Positions 32,260 to 43,378 are shown, counted from the first letter of the stretch. The stretch is DNA of 64,000 bases from Hermatobates lingyangjiaoensis (GCA_026182355.1 JAPFBL010000589.1:1-64000), one strand, 5' to 3'. The notes: generated by a model not told the origin, from the letters alone. A program made the numbers and translations.

Positions 32260-33330
32260 ATGTTTTCGTGATTTAGGATTACAATGATTAACTGATTACA
32301 ATGTATTTGACCGACTTACTACAAAAAATATGAAGAACTCACTGGATTGTTTAAAAGAGGATGAGTGATTTCACTGGACACTGTTTCAAAATGACTCCTC
32401 CTTCCCTCCCAGCAGCCTTTATTTTATAAACTTTATGTCAACTCCAATTTCCCTGTTATGACAAGTTATTAAAAAAGATGCGTGTCCCTTGGTAATTCAT
32501 AGAAGTGTTTAATTGGGACCGGTGAGAGATTGGTTTAATTTGCCCTACATAAAAGAGGTAATTACATTTGGTCATCTCCTCCTTTTTTAAAAAAAAAACA
32601 ACTTTCACTTTTAATGTTTTCAGTTTCAAACTTGATTTCTTGTTATAACTGTCATATATATTGTTTTATTTTTTTGATTAGCTCAAGTTTGAAATCCTAA
32701 AAAAAAGTTCGAGAATTTATGTTTTTGAATGACATGTCGCTTATTTCAATTTAGGATTATGTTTTTGATATAATTTTTATAAAGTTCAGATAAATTTGCT
32801 CATTGCAGTGCTATAACACTACAAAATAGATTACTATTCAGTTTATATGTATCAGTTAATATACTGAGTGTAGGTAAATGCCAGTATACTTTTTTTTTTT
32901 TTCTGAAATAATGTTGAACATTTGACCATTAAATTTGCAGCTCAGTAAATTAATTCATTTTTTTATTCGAATATTTTTTTTTATCTTATTCCAAAATAAA
33001 TAAATATGTATATTATTTTGTCACTATTAAAGTAATAATTATTATTATCACTATAAAAATAGTTCAGTTAAGATTAAAAATAAATATATAACAAATGTTG
33101 ATTGATGTCTCTATGTAGGTACTAGCTCGACGTAATGTGCAAACGGTTACCCTACCGGTTCATTGGGCCTGATTTTTTTTTCTTTGCGGGATTGGCCAAC
33201 TTCACATACTCCTGTGAACACAGAAGACTCTTCAGGGATTTATTTTTAAGAGCACATTTATTTTGATCTAACAAAAAAAAAGTTTTACAGGATATTATTT
33301 GTACTGTATTCGATACAGTTATGCATGTAT
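32260..33330. other. No gene seen
   Basis: AT-rich with T homopolymers; a short similarity between about 30370-30450 and 32840-32940 suggests an old repeat. Confidence 0.45.
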
Positions 33331-33334
33331 GATA

Positions 33335-33478
33335 TAAAAAGATTTCACATAAACACGTGAAATAACAATCAATGATCAAACCACAATATGAAATGGGAAA
33401 AGAAGACTAAGATCTTTCAACCGTAACAAGCGGTCTTCATCAGAATCAAAAATTCTTATTTTCTTATTATGGTTTGAT

Positions 33479-33480
<2 letters not shown>
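33335..33480 (-). mobile_element. Class A element with collapsed right arm
   Basis: Terminal hairpin, motif 33405-33447 (minus), then directly the distal end TTTCTTATTATGG and (TA)n. Confidence 0.75.
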
Positions 33481-33513
<33 letters not shown>

Positions 33514-33571
33514 TATATCAAACAGCAGAGGTTATTGAGGGTTGGCCTACACAAAGAAACACTTTACTTAC

Positions 33572-33609
33572 GCCAACATTTTGCTATATTTTTATAGCAT
33601 CATCAGGGC
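33572..33609 (-). ncRNA. Hammerhead-like motif, AUGU variant
   Basis: GCC, CUGAUGA, extra U, GCUAUA-AAAA-UAUAGC, then AAA instead of GAA, AUGU, U, GGC. Stems I and II are perfect; G12 is A. Only copy of this class in the window, between TA tracts at 33480 and 33660. Confidence 0.6.
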
Positions 33610-33684
33610 TGTATAAATAACAAGATATACGTCCGACAGATAGACACAATGAATCTATCTGTCATGTTATATCTATATATTTAT

Positions 33685-33870
33685 ATATATATTTCACTTA
33701 ATTAAACGAAACACGATCCAGACTGGGCACAATACGAGTTCCAAATTCAAGAAGAGTAACACACAGAGTAAGGAAACATACTTACAGACTCAAATTTTCG
33801 GGTAATCCGTCTTCAGGAGAAAAGAGAAAGGGAGACCAAGCACGTTGTAGACGCAACGGGGTGGGTTACT
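33685..33870 (-). mobile_element. Class B 3' end
   Basis: Motif 33787-33819 intact; terminal block CGATCCAGACTGGGCAC; TA sequence on the left. Confidence 0.75.
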
Positions 33871-33875
33871 TGCCA

Positions 33876-34020
33876 AAACATGCGTAACAAGCGGTCTTCG
33901 TCAGAGTCAAAAACTCAACTGAAGACCACTTGTTACGGTTGAAAGATCTTAGTCTTGTTTTCCCAATTTTTATTGTGGTTTGATCATTGATTGTTATTTC
34001 ACGTGTTTATGTGACATCTT
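33876..34020. mobile_element. Class A inverted pair
   Basis: Truncated minus motif (33883-33908) and plus motif 33912-33955 (core CUGAAGA). Ends with TTTCACGTGTTTATGTGA hairpin and (TA)n. Confidence 0.8.
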
Positions 34021-34041
34021 TATATATATATATATATTGTA

Positions 34042-34325
34042 GGGGGTCAGTTTAGCTTAATGATTAACGTACTCGCCTGTGAACTAATAGGACCTGGGTT
34101 CGATCCCCACCTGGCCCTCGATTAATTTATGTGGGACGTAAATAAATGTGAACACGTTATCCTACGGTCAGAATTTAAAGCCGGCGGTGCCGAGCCTGTA
34201 CTGTCTTAAATATGTTTACTCTAAATACACTCGAGTTTAGTAAAATGTATTACTCCCAATGTAGAATCAATCTTCATTCGGTCTACCTGTGTTCCCTTGT
34301 TGGGCTGCCACTGCAACCTAACCTA
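34042..34325 (+). repeat. tRNA-derived SINE, tail type 1, most complete head
   Basis: A-box-like TAGCTTAATGATTAACG near 34053, B box GGTTCGATCCC at 34097-34107, body, and tail ending CACTGCAACCTAACCTAACC. Begins directly at (TA)n. Confidence 0.85.
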
Positions 34326-34329
34326 ACCC

Positions 34330-34780
34330 ATATTCATTGTAGTTAAATACATTTGAAAATCCTAAAACCGTATCCCATTCAGAAAAAAGATGTTTATACA
34401 AATACAAATATATTAAAAAATATTCATTTTTAAAATTATTTTATACAAAAAGAACTAACATTTATAAAATGAAGTTTATAGTATTCTCTACATTGAAAAT
34501 GTTCTGCTTGTTAAACATTTTATTTCATGATGTTGATATTAAATGACGACAGCTAAAGTATACGATAAAAAGTTGATATGGGAATAAGTAATTTACAAAG
34601 GTAAAGCAAACATCTCTTCGCTTTGTTTTACAAGCTTATTACATCTCAGATAAAATGAAGTATATATGGAATTGATTTAACTTTAGATTATGAATTTCAA
34701 ACGCAAACTAAATTTAACATAACAAGTGTTATTGTATGCTCAAATATACATCTCAAATTGTGATGCTCAACATATACATT
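34330..34780. other. AT-rich, possibly decayed PLE coding sequence
   Basis: No clear frame; lies immediately upstream of an endonuclease tail, so may be eroded PLE sequence. Confidence 0.3.
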
Positions 34781-34784
34781 AAGT

Positions 34785-35000
34785 GATCAACCCTCAATTG
34801 AAATAACCTTATTATGGGCAATATTATATGCCTTGTTCTTGCATATAATCAATGAAAATCATCATATTGATTGGGCAGGAGCTAAATTCATTACCTATGA
34901 AAAATCAATGTTGTTAAGAAATATTATTGAATCATCTCTAATTAAATTTAATAGTTCAAATATTATAAACATTAGTAACGGTCTCTTCAAACAGCAATAG
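34785..35000 (+). pseudogene. PLE endonuclease C-terminus (class A element)
   Basis: Open to a TAG at 34998-35000: LFLHIINENHHIDWAGAKF, then YEKSMLLRNIIESSLI, NISNGLFKQ. The H-x-IDW ... E-x-x-x-x-R-x-x-x-E-x-x-x-I pattern matches the end of PLE GIY-YIG proteins. About 195 bp of untranslated sequence and a class A ribozyme follow. Confidence 0.75.
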
Positions 35001-35196
35001 CCTCTTCTAAGAGGGTTGACAGCTAGCGGATAGTTTTTTATACTTTCTTACTGTACTTCTTTGTTTCTCCAAACATCCCTTTCTGGGACATTTGTCCTTT
35101 CCTGAGCTTTCACCCTTTTAAAATACCACTCTTCCCTCCCACTCTTCTCCACCCCTCACCAGATGTTTTCTACATCTAGTGTTTCAGTTGGGTTTT

Positions 35197-35240
35197 TGAC
35201 TCTGACGAAAACCGCTTGTTACAGTTTAAAGATCATAGTC
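35197..35240 (+). ncRNA. Class A hammerhead-like motif
   Basis: GACU, CUGACGA, AACCG..CAGUU, then UAA for GAA, AGAUCA, U, AGUC. Core decayed, stem I intact. The distal end reaches the TTTCACGTGTTTATGTGAAA hairpin at 35286-35306. Confidence 0.65.
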
Positions 35241-35454
35241 TTGTTTTCCCATTTCATACTGTGGTTTGATCATTGATTGTTATTTCACGTGTTTATGTGA
35301 AATCTTTTTATATACATTAAGACGTGTTATGTACTATGTATACGTACGAAACGAGTTGAACTTCTACTTCCATACTTCTAGTTTTTCATTCTTGTATAGC
35401 AAGTGAGCCTTGTGATTGACTAGTGGACAGAGTTTATGATTGACAGTTGAAATG

Positions 35455-35650
35455 ACTTGATAAATCAGAAATTCTGGTAGATCCAGGGTTCGATACTCAG
35501 TGTGGGCGTCAATTCATCTGCGCACTAGGTGGAAAACGTTGAGTACTCTGTACGTTGTTCTTCGTAGAGGACATTAAGCCGTTAGTGTCGAGCCTGTATT
35601 ATGTCTAGTACTCGTTAAATATCGTCTACTCTAAATATCCTTGAGTTCAT
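35455..35650 (+). repeat. SINE fragment
   Basis: GGGTTCGATACTC B box, GAGGACATTAAGCCG and TACTCGTTAAATATC body; abuts a class G end. Confidence 0.75.
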
Positions 35651-36021
35651 CACATGTACAACCTGTTATTGTGTGGTACTCACTCATATTGGGACATTCA
35701 AAAATGACGTCTCCACACAAAAAAAAGTTTAATATGAAAACTAACAACGCGTTTCGAACGCTTAGTGTTCTTTTTCAGGTTCACCTTTAAAATATACACA
35801 TATCTGTGTATATCGTCACAGTGAAGTATTTGAGATAGAATACAATATGTGAATGTTGAATTGCACTATTGATGTGTGTAACAAGGGAATTAGTATGAAA
35901 CATGGCTTAATTAGTCAAAAAACTTAATTAAACATGACAACATACTGAAAGATGAACCAATTTATAAGTAATGAAGATTTTTAATTACTGGTACTCTTGG
36001 GATGTTGATCTACGGGAGTGA
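35650..36021 (-). mobile_element. Class G element flanking the minisatellite
   Basis: Motif 35744-35779 (minus). 35850-36000 matches 58480-58640 in inverted orientation (GAATTGCACTATTGA, ATGACA-CATACTGAAA, CCAATTTATAAGTAA). The minisatellite begins inside this element's own sequence. Confidence 0.65.
35744..35779 (-). ncRNA. Class G hammerhead-like motif
   Basis: CCUGAAAAA, GAACAC-UAA-GCGUUC, GAA, ACGCGU, U, G. Confidence 0.55.
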
Positions 36022-37397
36022 CTCAGGAAGGACTGAGGGTTGGTAGGGGTGGTTAGAGGTGGGACTTAGGAAGGACTGAGGGTTGAAGGAGGGTTGGTAG
36101 GGGTGGTTAGAGGTGGGACCTAGGAAGGACTGAGGGTTGAAGGAGGGTTGGTAGGGGTGGTTAGAGGTGGGACTTAGGAAGGACTGAGGGTTGAAGGAGG
36201 GTTGGTAGGGGTGGTTAGAGGCGGGACTTAGGAAGGACTGAGGGTTGGGAGGTTGGTAGGGTGGTTAGAGGTGGGACTTAGGAAGGACTGAGGGTGAAGG
36301 AGGGTTGGTAGGGGTGGTTAGAGGTGGGACTTAGGAAGGACTGAGGGTTGAAGGAGGGTTGGTAGGGGTGGTTAGAGGTGGGACTTAGGAAGGACTGAGG
36401 GTTGAAGGAGGGTTGGTAGGGGTGGTTAGAGGTGGGACTTAGGAAGGACTGAGGGTTGAAGGAGGGTTGGTAGGGGTGGTTAGAGGTGGGACTTAGGAAG
36501 GACTGAGGGTTGAAGGAGGGTTGGTAGGGGTGGTTAGAGGTGGGACTTAGGAAGGACTGAGGGTTGAAGGAGGGTTGGTAGGGGTGGTTAGAGGTGGGAC
36601 TTAGGAAGGACTGAGGGTTGAAGGAGGGTTGGTAGGGGTGGTTAGAGGTGGGACTTAGGAAGGACTGAGGGTTGAAGGAGGGTTGGTAGGGGTGGTTAGA
36701 GGTGGGACTTAGGAAGGACTGAGGGTTGAAGGAGGGTTGGTAGGGGTGGTTAGAGGTGGGACTTAGGAAGGACTGAGGGTTGAAGGAGGGTTGGTAGGGG
36801 TGGTTAGAGGTGGGACTTAGGAAGGACTGAGGGTTGAAGGAGGGTTGGTAGGGGTGGTTAGAGGTGGGACTTAGGAAGGACTGAGGGTTGAAGGAGGGTT
36901 GGTAGGGGTGGTTAGAGGTGGGACTTAGGAAGGACTGAGGGTTGAAGGAGGGTTGGTAGGGGTGGTTAGAGGTGGGACTTAGGAAGGACTGAGGGTTGAA
37001 GGAGGGTTGGTAGGGGTGGTTAGAGGTGGGACTTAGGAAGGACTGAGGGTTGAAGGAGGGTTGGTAGGGGTGGTTAGAGGCGGGACTTAGGAAGGACTGA
37101 GGGTTGAAGGAGGGTTGGTAGGGGTGGTTAGAGGTGGGACTTAGGAAGGACTGAGGGTTGAAGGAGGGTTGGTAGGGGTGGTTAGAGGTGGGACTTAGGA
37201 AGGACTGAGGGTTGAAGGAGGGTTGGTAGGGGTGGTTAGAGGTGGGACTTAGGAAGGACTGAGGGTTGAAGGAGAGTTGGTAGGGGTGGTTAGAGGTGGG
37301 ACTTAGGAAGGACTGAGGGTTGAAGGAGGGTTGGTAGGGGTGGTTAGAGGTGGGACTTAGGAAGGACTGAGGGTTGAAGGAGGGTTGGTAGGGGTGG
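36022..37397 (-). repeat. 54-bp GC-rich minisatellite, about 25 copies
   Basis: Unit of 54 bp (18 codons), nearly identical between copies with a few T/C changes (AGAGGCGGG) and a shortened unit near 36245. The minus strand is open throughout and would encode HPYQPSFNPQSFLSPTSN repeats, extending to 37651. No homologous gene, splice signal or start context supports it; a strand-biased purine-rich satellite explains it. Flanks match a single-unit locus at 58085-58450. Confidence 0.85.
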
Positions 37398-37665
37398 GGC
37401 GGGGTTTGGAGGAATGTAGGAAGTCTTGACAGGTATGTATACCTAACTGTGCATAGAAACATGACTGTTTTACAAGAGAAAACACATCTTTCAAATATAT
37501 ACAAAAGGTTCAGACATTTCGGACTACTCGGTATTTTTTCATTCAGATATAGGGAGCACATAGGACTCCCAATGTAGAATGTTCCTTGTGTGGTATCATA
37601 AACTATCAATCTCTGGCCTATGTATGTTCTCTCGTGAGACGGCCACTGCAATCTGACCCAACTTA
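37398..37665 (+). repeat. Minisatellite flank and SINE tail fragment
   Basis: 37410-37560 matches 58105-58300 (TAGGAAGTCTTG-CAGGTAT, ACACATCTTTCAAA). 37560-37665 is a type 1 SINE 3' end (GACTCCCAATGTAGAAT, GAGACGGCCACTGCAA). Confidence 0.65.
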
Positions 37666-37669
37666 ATTA

Positions 37670-38030
37670 ACAACACGCATGTGATTAAAAAATGCCAACT
37701 TAATCTTCTCAAGTTTTGTGAAAATATTCCAGGTTTTTATAAGTGCAAAAAGGACGATAAACCGACACAAGATCTATCAGACTGTCAATCAAGCGGGAAA
37801 TAACTAGAGAAACGCATCTTCCTAATTGACAGCTAAAGCTACCGTTATCCTTTTCCTGGTGCCTGACATGCGAGAAAAACTACCCAAGGAGGCTAAGCTC
37901 ACCCCACACCCATCTGATCCAACACTTTTCCTTGATTACAGCGGGTGTTGAAATATAGTACTGAGTTATATCTCTTCTTTTTATGGAATTTTCTCTGTAA
38001 TTTTGTTTGATATTTTATGCATAGATACAT
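37670..38030. other. No gene seen
   Basis: Unique sequence without a supported frame. Confidence 0.5.
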
Positions 38031-38033
38031 TCA

Positions 38034-38066
<33 letters not shown>

Positions 38067-38071
<5 letters not shown>

Positions 38072-38335
38072 GAATTTAAAAAAGAACACATAGAAAGGAA
38101 ACCACTGAACTCACTACTATATTTCGATGTCCTCGTCTTCAGAAAAAGAAGTGAATCGCTCCAAAGGCTGATAACGACTGACTTGGCGTTCGAACTGAAG
38201 CACTCAAACAGTGTAGCCAACTTTCGGAGGAAAGGTAGACAGGGAAGATAAAGAAATAAAAGCCAAATAAAAATTAAAAAAGAAAACATTTAACTAAAAT
38301 AAAATTAAAAGCTGATAAGAACTTAAAAAAAAATC
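38067..38335 (-). mobile_element. Class E 3' end
   Basis: (TA)n at 38036-38066, motif 38110-38143 (minus), then the class E untranslated region. At 38331 it switches to the distal end of class D (TGTGTTTCCTTCGTTTTGAA) and (TA)n, a junction between two classes. Confidence 0.7.
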
Positions 38336-38379
38336 TGTGTGTTTCCTTCGTTTTGAATTTATATATATATATATATATA

Positions 38380-38530
38380 CAGTTCAATGTACATAAAGAA
38401 ACATAGAGAAATTAAAAGCACACACTTACATTCTGTAATTTTTGGTTAAACCATCTTCAGGAGAGATAAGAGACGGAAACCAAGCGCACTGGTACAGAGA
38501 CGGTTGGAGACCCAACTGTTGGGTTGGATG
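38380..38530 (-). mobile_element. Class C 3' end
   Basis: Motif 38431-38464 (minus) slightly eroded; (TA)n at 38360-38379. Confidence 0.65.
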
Positions 38531-38564
38531 GTCTCTAAGAACTAACTAAATATTGTGTTCATAA

Positions 38565-38615
38565 AAGTTTTAAAAATATGTTTGCAAGAAGGATTACTAC
38601 CAACCTTCACTAATA
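38565..38615 (+). pseudogene. PLE N-terminal segment, short
   Basis: ICLQEGLLPTFTNIY running into (TA)n at 38611. Confidence 0.65.
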
Positions 38616-38639
38616 TATATATATATATATATATTTAGA

Positions 38640-39240
38640 CATACAAAATGCAGAAAATTATGAACACATTAAAATATGAACACAGTAAGAATTTTAGGCA
38701 ACAAGTGAGAGGACATACGGAAGTAAAACATTTTGAAAAAGGAAAAATTAAATATTGCATTAGATATTCTTTTAAAAAAAATAATACTTTGCGAATTTCA
38801 CCAACAACTGTCTAGTTTGAATAAACACGTGACACTGAACTGAAAAACAAACAAGACAATTAAATTTCACCAGAATATCAAAAAGTCGCCAGACGATCAA
38901 CAATGTTTAAGTTAACACATCCGAAATAAATACTAAATAAATTTGAAATGTCACTTTTATATAGTTAACAGATTATAGATAGTTATTTTTCTGCAGTAAC
39001 TGTTTTACCCTTTTAATCTTATGGTAACTTTTTGTGCTTTTTATGTATGTTTGATTTTTGAATGATTGTATTATTTCTTAAATTTCTTCTGTTTTGTAGG
39101 CCTATGAAAAAGGCTTTAAATAAAAACAAAACGTTGACAACGGGAGTTCAATTTGAACCTCAAGAACTAACCGAGTCCTGATAAACTTTTATTTCGTCTA
39201 CTTGATGGTCGATACATTTATCAAAGTATATACGTATGTA
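38640..39240 (+). mobile_element. Class F PLE 3' region, diverged
   Basis: Long untranslated region similar in order to 15640-15980, motif 39098-39138, and a distal end ATTTGAACCTCAAGAACTAA like the 23780-23830 copy. No coding tail survives. Confidence 0.65.
39098..39138 (+). ncRNA. Class F hammerhead-like motif, decayed
   Basis: GGCC, UAUGAAAAA, GGCUUU-AAAU-AAAAAC, AAA, ACGU, U, GAC. Confidence 0.45.
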
Positions 39241-39749
39241 GTTTATAACATATATATTTTTAAATGTTATGATAATTTATAGCATGACTATTAATGATTT
39301 TTTTTACTAATTACTAATTATTAATCTATTTGTGATCTATTTAAAAGCGATATAAACATTTTTTTACTATCGCATGTACGTTATATAATTGTAAACTTTA
39401 TTAATTTACGGTAAATTTCTAAACTAATTTCCTTTATTAATATTACAGTAACAGGTGACAGCTGATGGTTTTATTCAAAGTGGACTGAAGATATCTAGAA
39501 TATAATAGATAAATATAGGGTGTTGTGTGGAATGTTCTAATATTACGAGGCAATCGAGGCACGTGCTGTACATAGAGACGGCCAAGTATGCCTCACGTCC
39601 TCATAAAATCATTACTCCAAGCCTTTACTTTCCAAACATATTTCTTTTTAGATAAAAAAGATAAACAACTCAGCATTGTTTACATTGAGATCTAAACAAG
39701 TTTATTTGTAATGGAGTTAGCAAGTTTGTTTGTAATTTGTTATATGCGT

Positions 39750-39870
39750 ATGTTAGTATCACAGAGGTTAGTAAATATCGAATTCGTAGTATTATAGAAA
39801 TCCGTCATGCATTGTGAATTGTTGTTGTAGACGTCCGACCGGTTTCGTTCTTTATGTTTAAGTAGAATTA
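39750..39870 (-). mobile_element. Class H fragment
   Basis: Minus: ACGAAACCGGTCGGACGTC, then the class H end TTTACTAACCTCTGTGATAC. Core eroded. Confidence 0.6.
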
Positions 39871-40244
39871 ATCGCAGTCAAAGAATCATAGGTTTAAATA
39901 ATCATAAACAGTAGTTCTCCAGATACATTCCTCAATGCTTTGTAGTTTGGGAGGGTTCAGCAAACGCCAGATTATTAGAGTCACAGTTTTCGTTTAGATT
40001 TGCTACCTTGATGACTTCACAGAGAGAAATGTTCTCAAAACCTAAAGAGTTAATAAAAAGATAACTTTTCTTCGTCTAATATGTCTGATAATAATTATAT
40101 CAAGTCCATAGAGGTTCACTGGCATAAAGAAAGTGTCATTTTTACTTTGAGTTGAAAAAAAATATAGTGTTCCTTCCAACACATGAGTACTATATGATGA
40201 ATTTAATTCTCTTTAGACAAACAAAGTCTTCATGTTGAATGTTG

Positions 40245-40575
40245 GGTACACCAGATTCTGAACTGGAAGGTGCGAGGTTCGATACCCACTCTGGCCCTCG
40301 ATTTATTTACATGGAAGGTAAATAAATCTGAGCACGTTGTTCCTCGGAACTTGATCGATGTCAGGTACTCGTTAATGATCGCTACTCTAAATACACCTGA
40401 GTTAAGCAGTTTAGAACTCCCAATGTAGAATCAGCCTGGTAATGTTACTCTCCTATTACTAGAATGGGTGGTTAGAGGTGGTTAGAGGTGGTAAATAAGC
40501 TACGCTTTCGGCACCTAGAACAGCACTAAAGGGTAAAAGCCTTATAAGTGTAGGCGTTAGAAAACAAAACAAACA
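40245..40575 (+). repeat. tRNA-derived SINE, tail type 2, with 10-bp expansion
   Basis: GGTTCGATACCC B box, body and type 2 tail. At 40468-40487 the tail carries GGTTAGAGGT twice, absent from other copies but found in the 54-bp minisatellite and at 40785-40808. Confidence 0.8.
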
Positions 40576-40689
40576 AACTCTTTCTTTCTCAGCTGTAATT
40601 GAACATATAAATATAAAAAATAAATGGTTTCCAGGCATTTAAATATGAGAGTTAGTGATACTGAAGAAAATATATTACGCCTTCACCGC

Positions 40690-40880
40690 AAGGAATTTAT
40701 TTTACTACGCGTTTTGAACACCTAGTGTTCATCATCAGGCCCATCTGCCTCAGAATGAGTGTTCAGTGCTTAGGAGGATGTTAGAGGTGGTTAGAGGTGG
40801 TTATTTGAGGAGTTAACTAAAATAAATTCCGATATTTTCCTCACTGTGATGAGTGAATACCACGCAATAACTGCTTGCAT
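40690..40880 (-). mobile_element. Class G end
   Basis: Motif 40705-40739 (minus). Nearby GTTAGAGGTGGTTAGAGGTG at about 40785 resembles the minisatellite unit. Confidence 0.65.
40705..40739 (-). ncRNA. Class G hammerhead-like motif, intact core
   Basis: CUGAUGA, extra U, GAACAC-UAG-GUGUUC, AAA for GAA, ACGCGU, A, G. Stem II is six perfect pairs. Confidence 0.6.
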
Positions 40881-41102
40881 AGCTCATGAGATATATGCTT
40901 TTTCCTTGCTGCCTTAATTCAAAGTCAAGTTATAAGGGACATCAAATACAACAACTAAAGTACATTATATTCAACGTATTATTGTTTGTGTTAGTACTTG
41001 AGAGGTTGGTAATAAAAATAAACAAAAATGAAGCATTTTCATTTTTCTACAAAAATTGTTGAAAACTGAAACAATCAGTTTCAAAGATTGTTTGAAAAGT
41101 AA

Positions 41103-41925
41103 AATCGGGAGCCAGGTTGCTCAGTGGTTAACGTACTCGCCTCAGGGCTGGTAGTCCGGGGTTTGATCTCCACCTGGCCCTCGATTTATTCACTCGGGAG
41201 TTGAAGAAATCTGAGTACGTCATCCCTCGTAGAAGACGTTAGGCCCGTTTTGATCTTCGCGTTCCTCGGCATTTTGTGCCATAACCGCTTAGTCAAGCCA
41301 GGCCACCTTGTTGACAAGTTACCCTTTAGCCACCTCCATTGAACTTGGAAGTGCCCAAGGGCAGCTCAAGGAACGCAATGCTAAGCACGAATTCTGACAG
41401 TTACTCCGCAAAACGGTACCTAGGCCAAGAGTAATACACAAACCAAAGCCCAGGTAACATGCGGAGATAATTACTGATAAGGTACTCAAAATTCCCTTAC
41501 CAGTTGCACTTTAACTAGAGAACACATATAACGAAGACATATAAATACACAATCAAGACTAACTCAACTTATCACTACGCCTCAAGGTACTAACGTATTC
41601 CCTTGAGGTGGAAACTAAACTAACTTATAACTAAGAAACACTCAATACTAAAAGACTAAAAACTAATATAATATAATCGATATCGATAGTCATCAAGAAA
41701 AGATAAACAGAAATAGCAAGCAGAGAAGACGTTAGGCCGTCAGTCCCGAGCCTGTACGATATCAGGTACTCGTTAAAGATCCCTACTCGAAATACGCTTG
41801 AGTTAGGCAAAATTGAAGACTTCCAATGTAGAATCTGTAGAATCACTGAACAAACAAAAAGCCGGTAAATGGCAGACGTTCTCACCCGATAGGGGATCGG
41901 CTTAAAGAATAAAAAAAAAATGAAT
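41103..41925 (+). repeat. tRNA-derived SINE, tail type 3, split by an insertion
   Basis: GAGCCAGGTTGCTCAGTGG head, GGGGTTTGATCTCC B box at about 41159, body. Interrupted between 41246 and 41723, resuming in register at GAGAAGACGTTAGGCCG. Tail matches 1211-1530. Confidence 0.85.
41246..41723. mobile_element. 478-bp insertion with 15-bp target duplication
   Basis: Exact duplication AGAAGACGTTAGGCC at 41231-41245 and 41724-41738. No terminal inverted repeats, no poly(A), no coding frame with motifs. The 15-bp duplication fits LINE-type retroposition; contains ACTAGAGAACACATATA, reminiscent of tail type 1. Family unidentified. Confidence 0.75.
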
Positions 41926-43224
41926 GAAATTACTCTTACTCGACTTTAGAAGATGGACAATGTTCAAAACCAGTCCAGTGAGAAATACAATTCTACAAAG
42001 TAACTTATTTAATTTTTCATTAAGTATGAGATTAAAAACAGTTTGAATAGTTAAGTATGGAAGGAACAAGAAACTAATTACGTATTATCATTAATAGCTT
42101 TCAAAATAGTTTATCATTTAACAGTTTTTAGTACTTGGAGAGTTTGATGCCTAGGGAAAGTCGTTGACGGAATCATTGGCTTGGCACCTCCAGTAAGCTG
42201 ATTTTTCTCCTTGAGTAGATACATGTCAACTCTCTGCGTCGAGCAGTCTTTATTTTTATCTCTCACTGCTTCACGCTGAGTCCAACTTTTTATCACTAAA
42301 AACAGATGTGTTTTGCTTAAAAGTTAAAGAAATTGAGGTCATGAAAATGTCTTGAGCCATAAGTAAGGTGGATTCGGGTTCGGTAACCCAAGAAATGTTT
42401 TATCTCATTTATATATTTTTCCTTTGTTTTCTGACAAAAAAAATCAGAATTAAGTTAAACATTAATGAAGCTATAAATATCATTTCTAAAGTTTTAGATA
42501 ATATTTACTAATATAGTAAATTTTAATAGCGGTTCTTCCTATAAGAATATATTATTAAAAATATGACAATAATTTGCAGAAACTTGCTTGCTGTTTAGCT
42601 TTGCTGACTTTCTGATTAACGTTTTTGTTATTCTAAACTTGATGTCAACATGTTTAAACTCTTTTCTAGGGCCATCTTTGCTATGAAAATGATTCTCAAA
42701 TGGTTTTCCTTCCAAATGGACAAAGCAGAGTTCGTTAGGGGATTAAGGTTGTTTGTTCATAGCTCAGAGTTTAGTGACCCAAGAGTCCGTGTTACTACCC
42801 GTGCCCGCTCTACTTGGTCTTGTATTCATCCAAACAATTTCAAAATGCTATAATTATTTTTATAATTGTACATTGACACATTATTCCTTTTCTTGTATTA
42901 AAATGATTGATGGTCGGTGCATAGAAACAATCCTCCTAACTGGCTCTATTTTGTCTATATAAAAGAAGAAAAGATTAGACGGCTTTAATGCTGACAGTAG
43001 GAAAGAGTTAAAACATGTTGACAGTGATTAAAAGATTGACAAAATCAAATGAGTACGCATTTTATTGTTTTCATTATCTTCAGAGATAATGAAACTGTAG
43101 AAATAAATGAAAGAAAAAAGATTAATAAAAAATAACACGGGCTACTGGTAGTGGACCAACCACGTATTAAAAGATCTACTACAAATGCAGGGATCGAATT
43201 CTTTAATCCTCGTAATTATACAAA
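41926..43224. other. No gene seen
   Basis: Several frames of 60-70 codons (42114, 42650, 42753) lack recognisable domains. Confidence 0.45.
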
Positions 43225-43312
<88 letters not shown>

Positions 43313-43332
43313 CACACACACACAACACACAC

Positions 43333-43378
<46 letters not shown>

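Noticed and set aside
34042..34120. Functional tRNA gene
   Set aside because: A and B boxes are present but the sequence continues into a SINE body and cannot fold into a clean cloverleaf; the same holds for 47640-47723 and 41105.
36022..37397. CRISPR array
   Set aside because: Units are contiguous with no unique spacers and the DNA is eukaryotic.
36278..37651. 457-codon open frame as a proline-rich repeat protein gene
   Set aside because: It is the complement of the 54-bp minisatellite; openness follows from unit length 54 = 18 codons. No start context, domain or unique sequence supports a gene.
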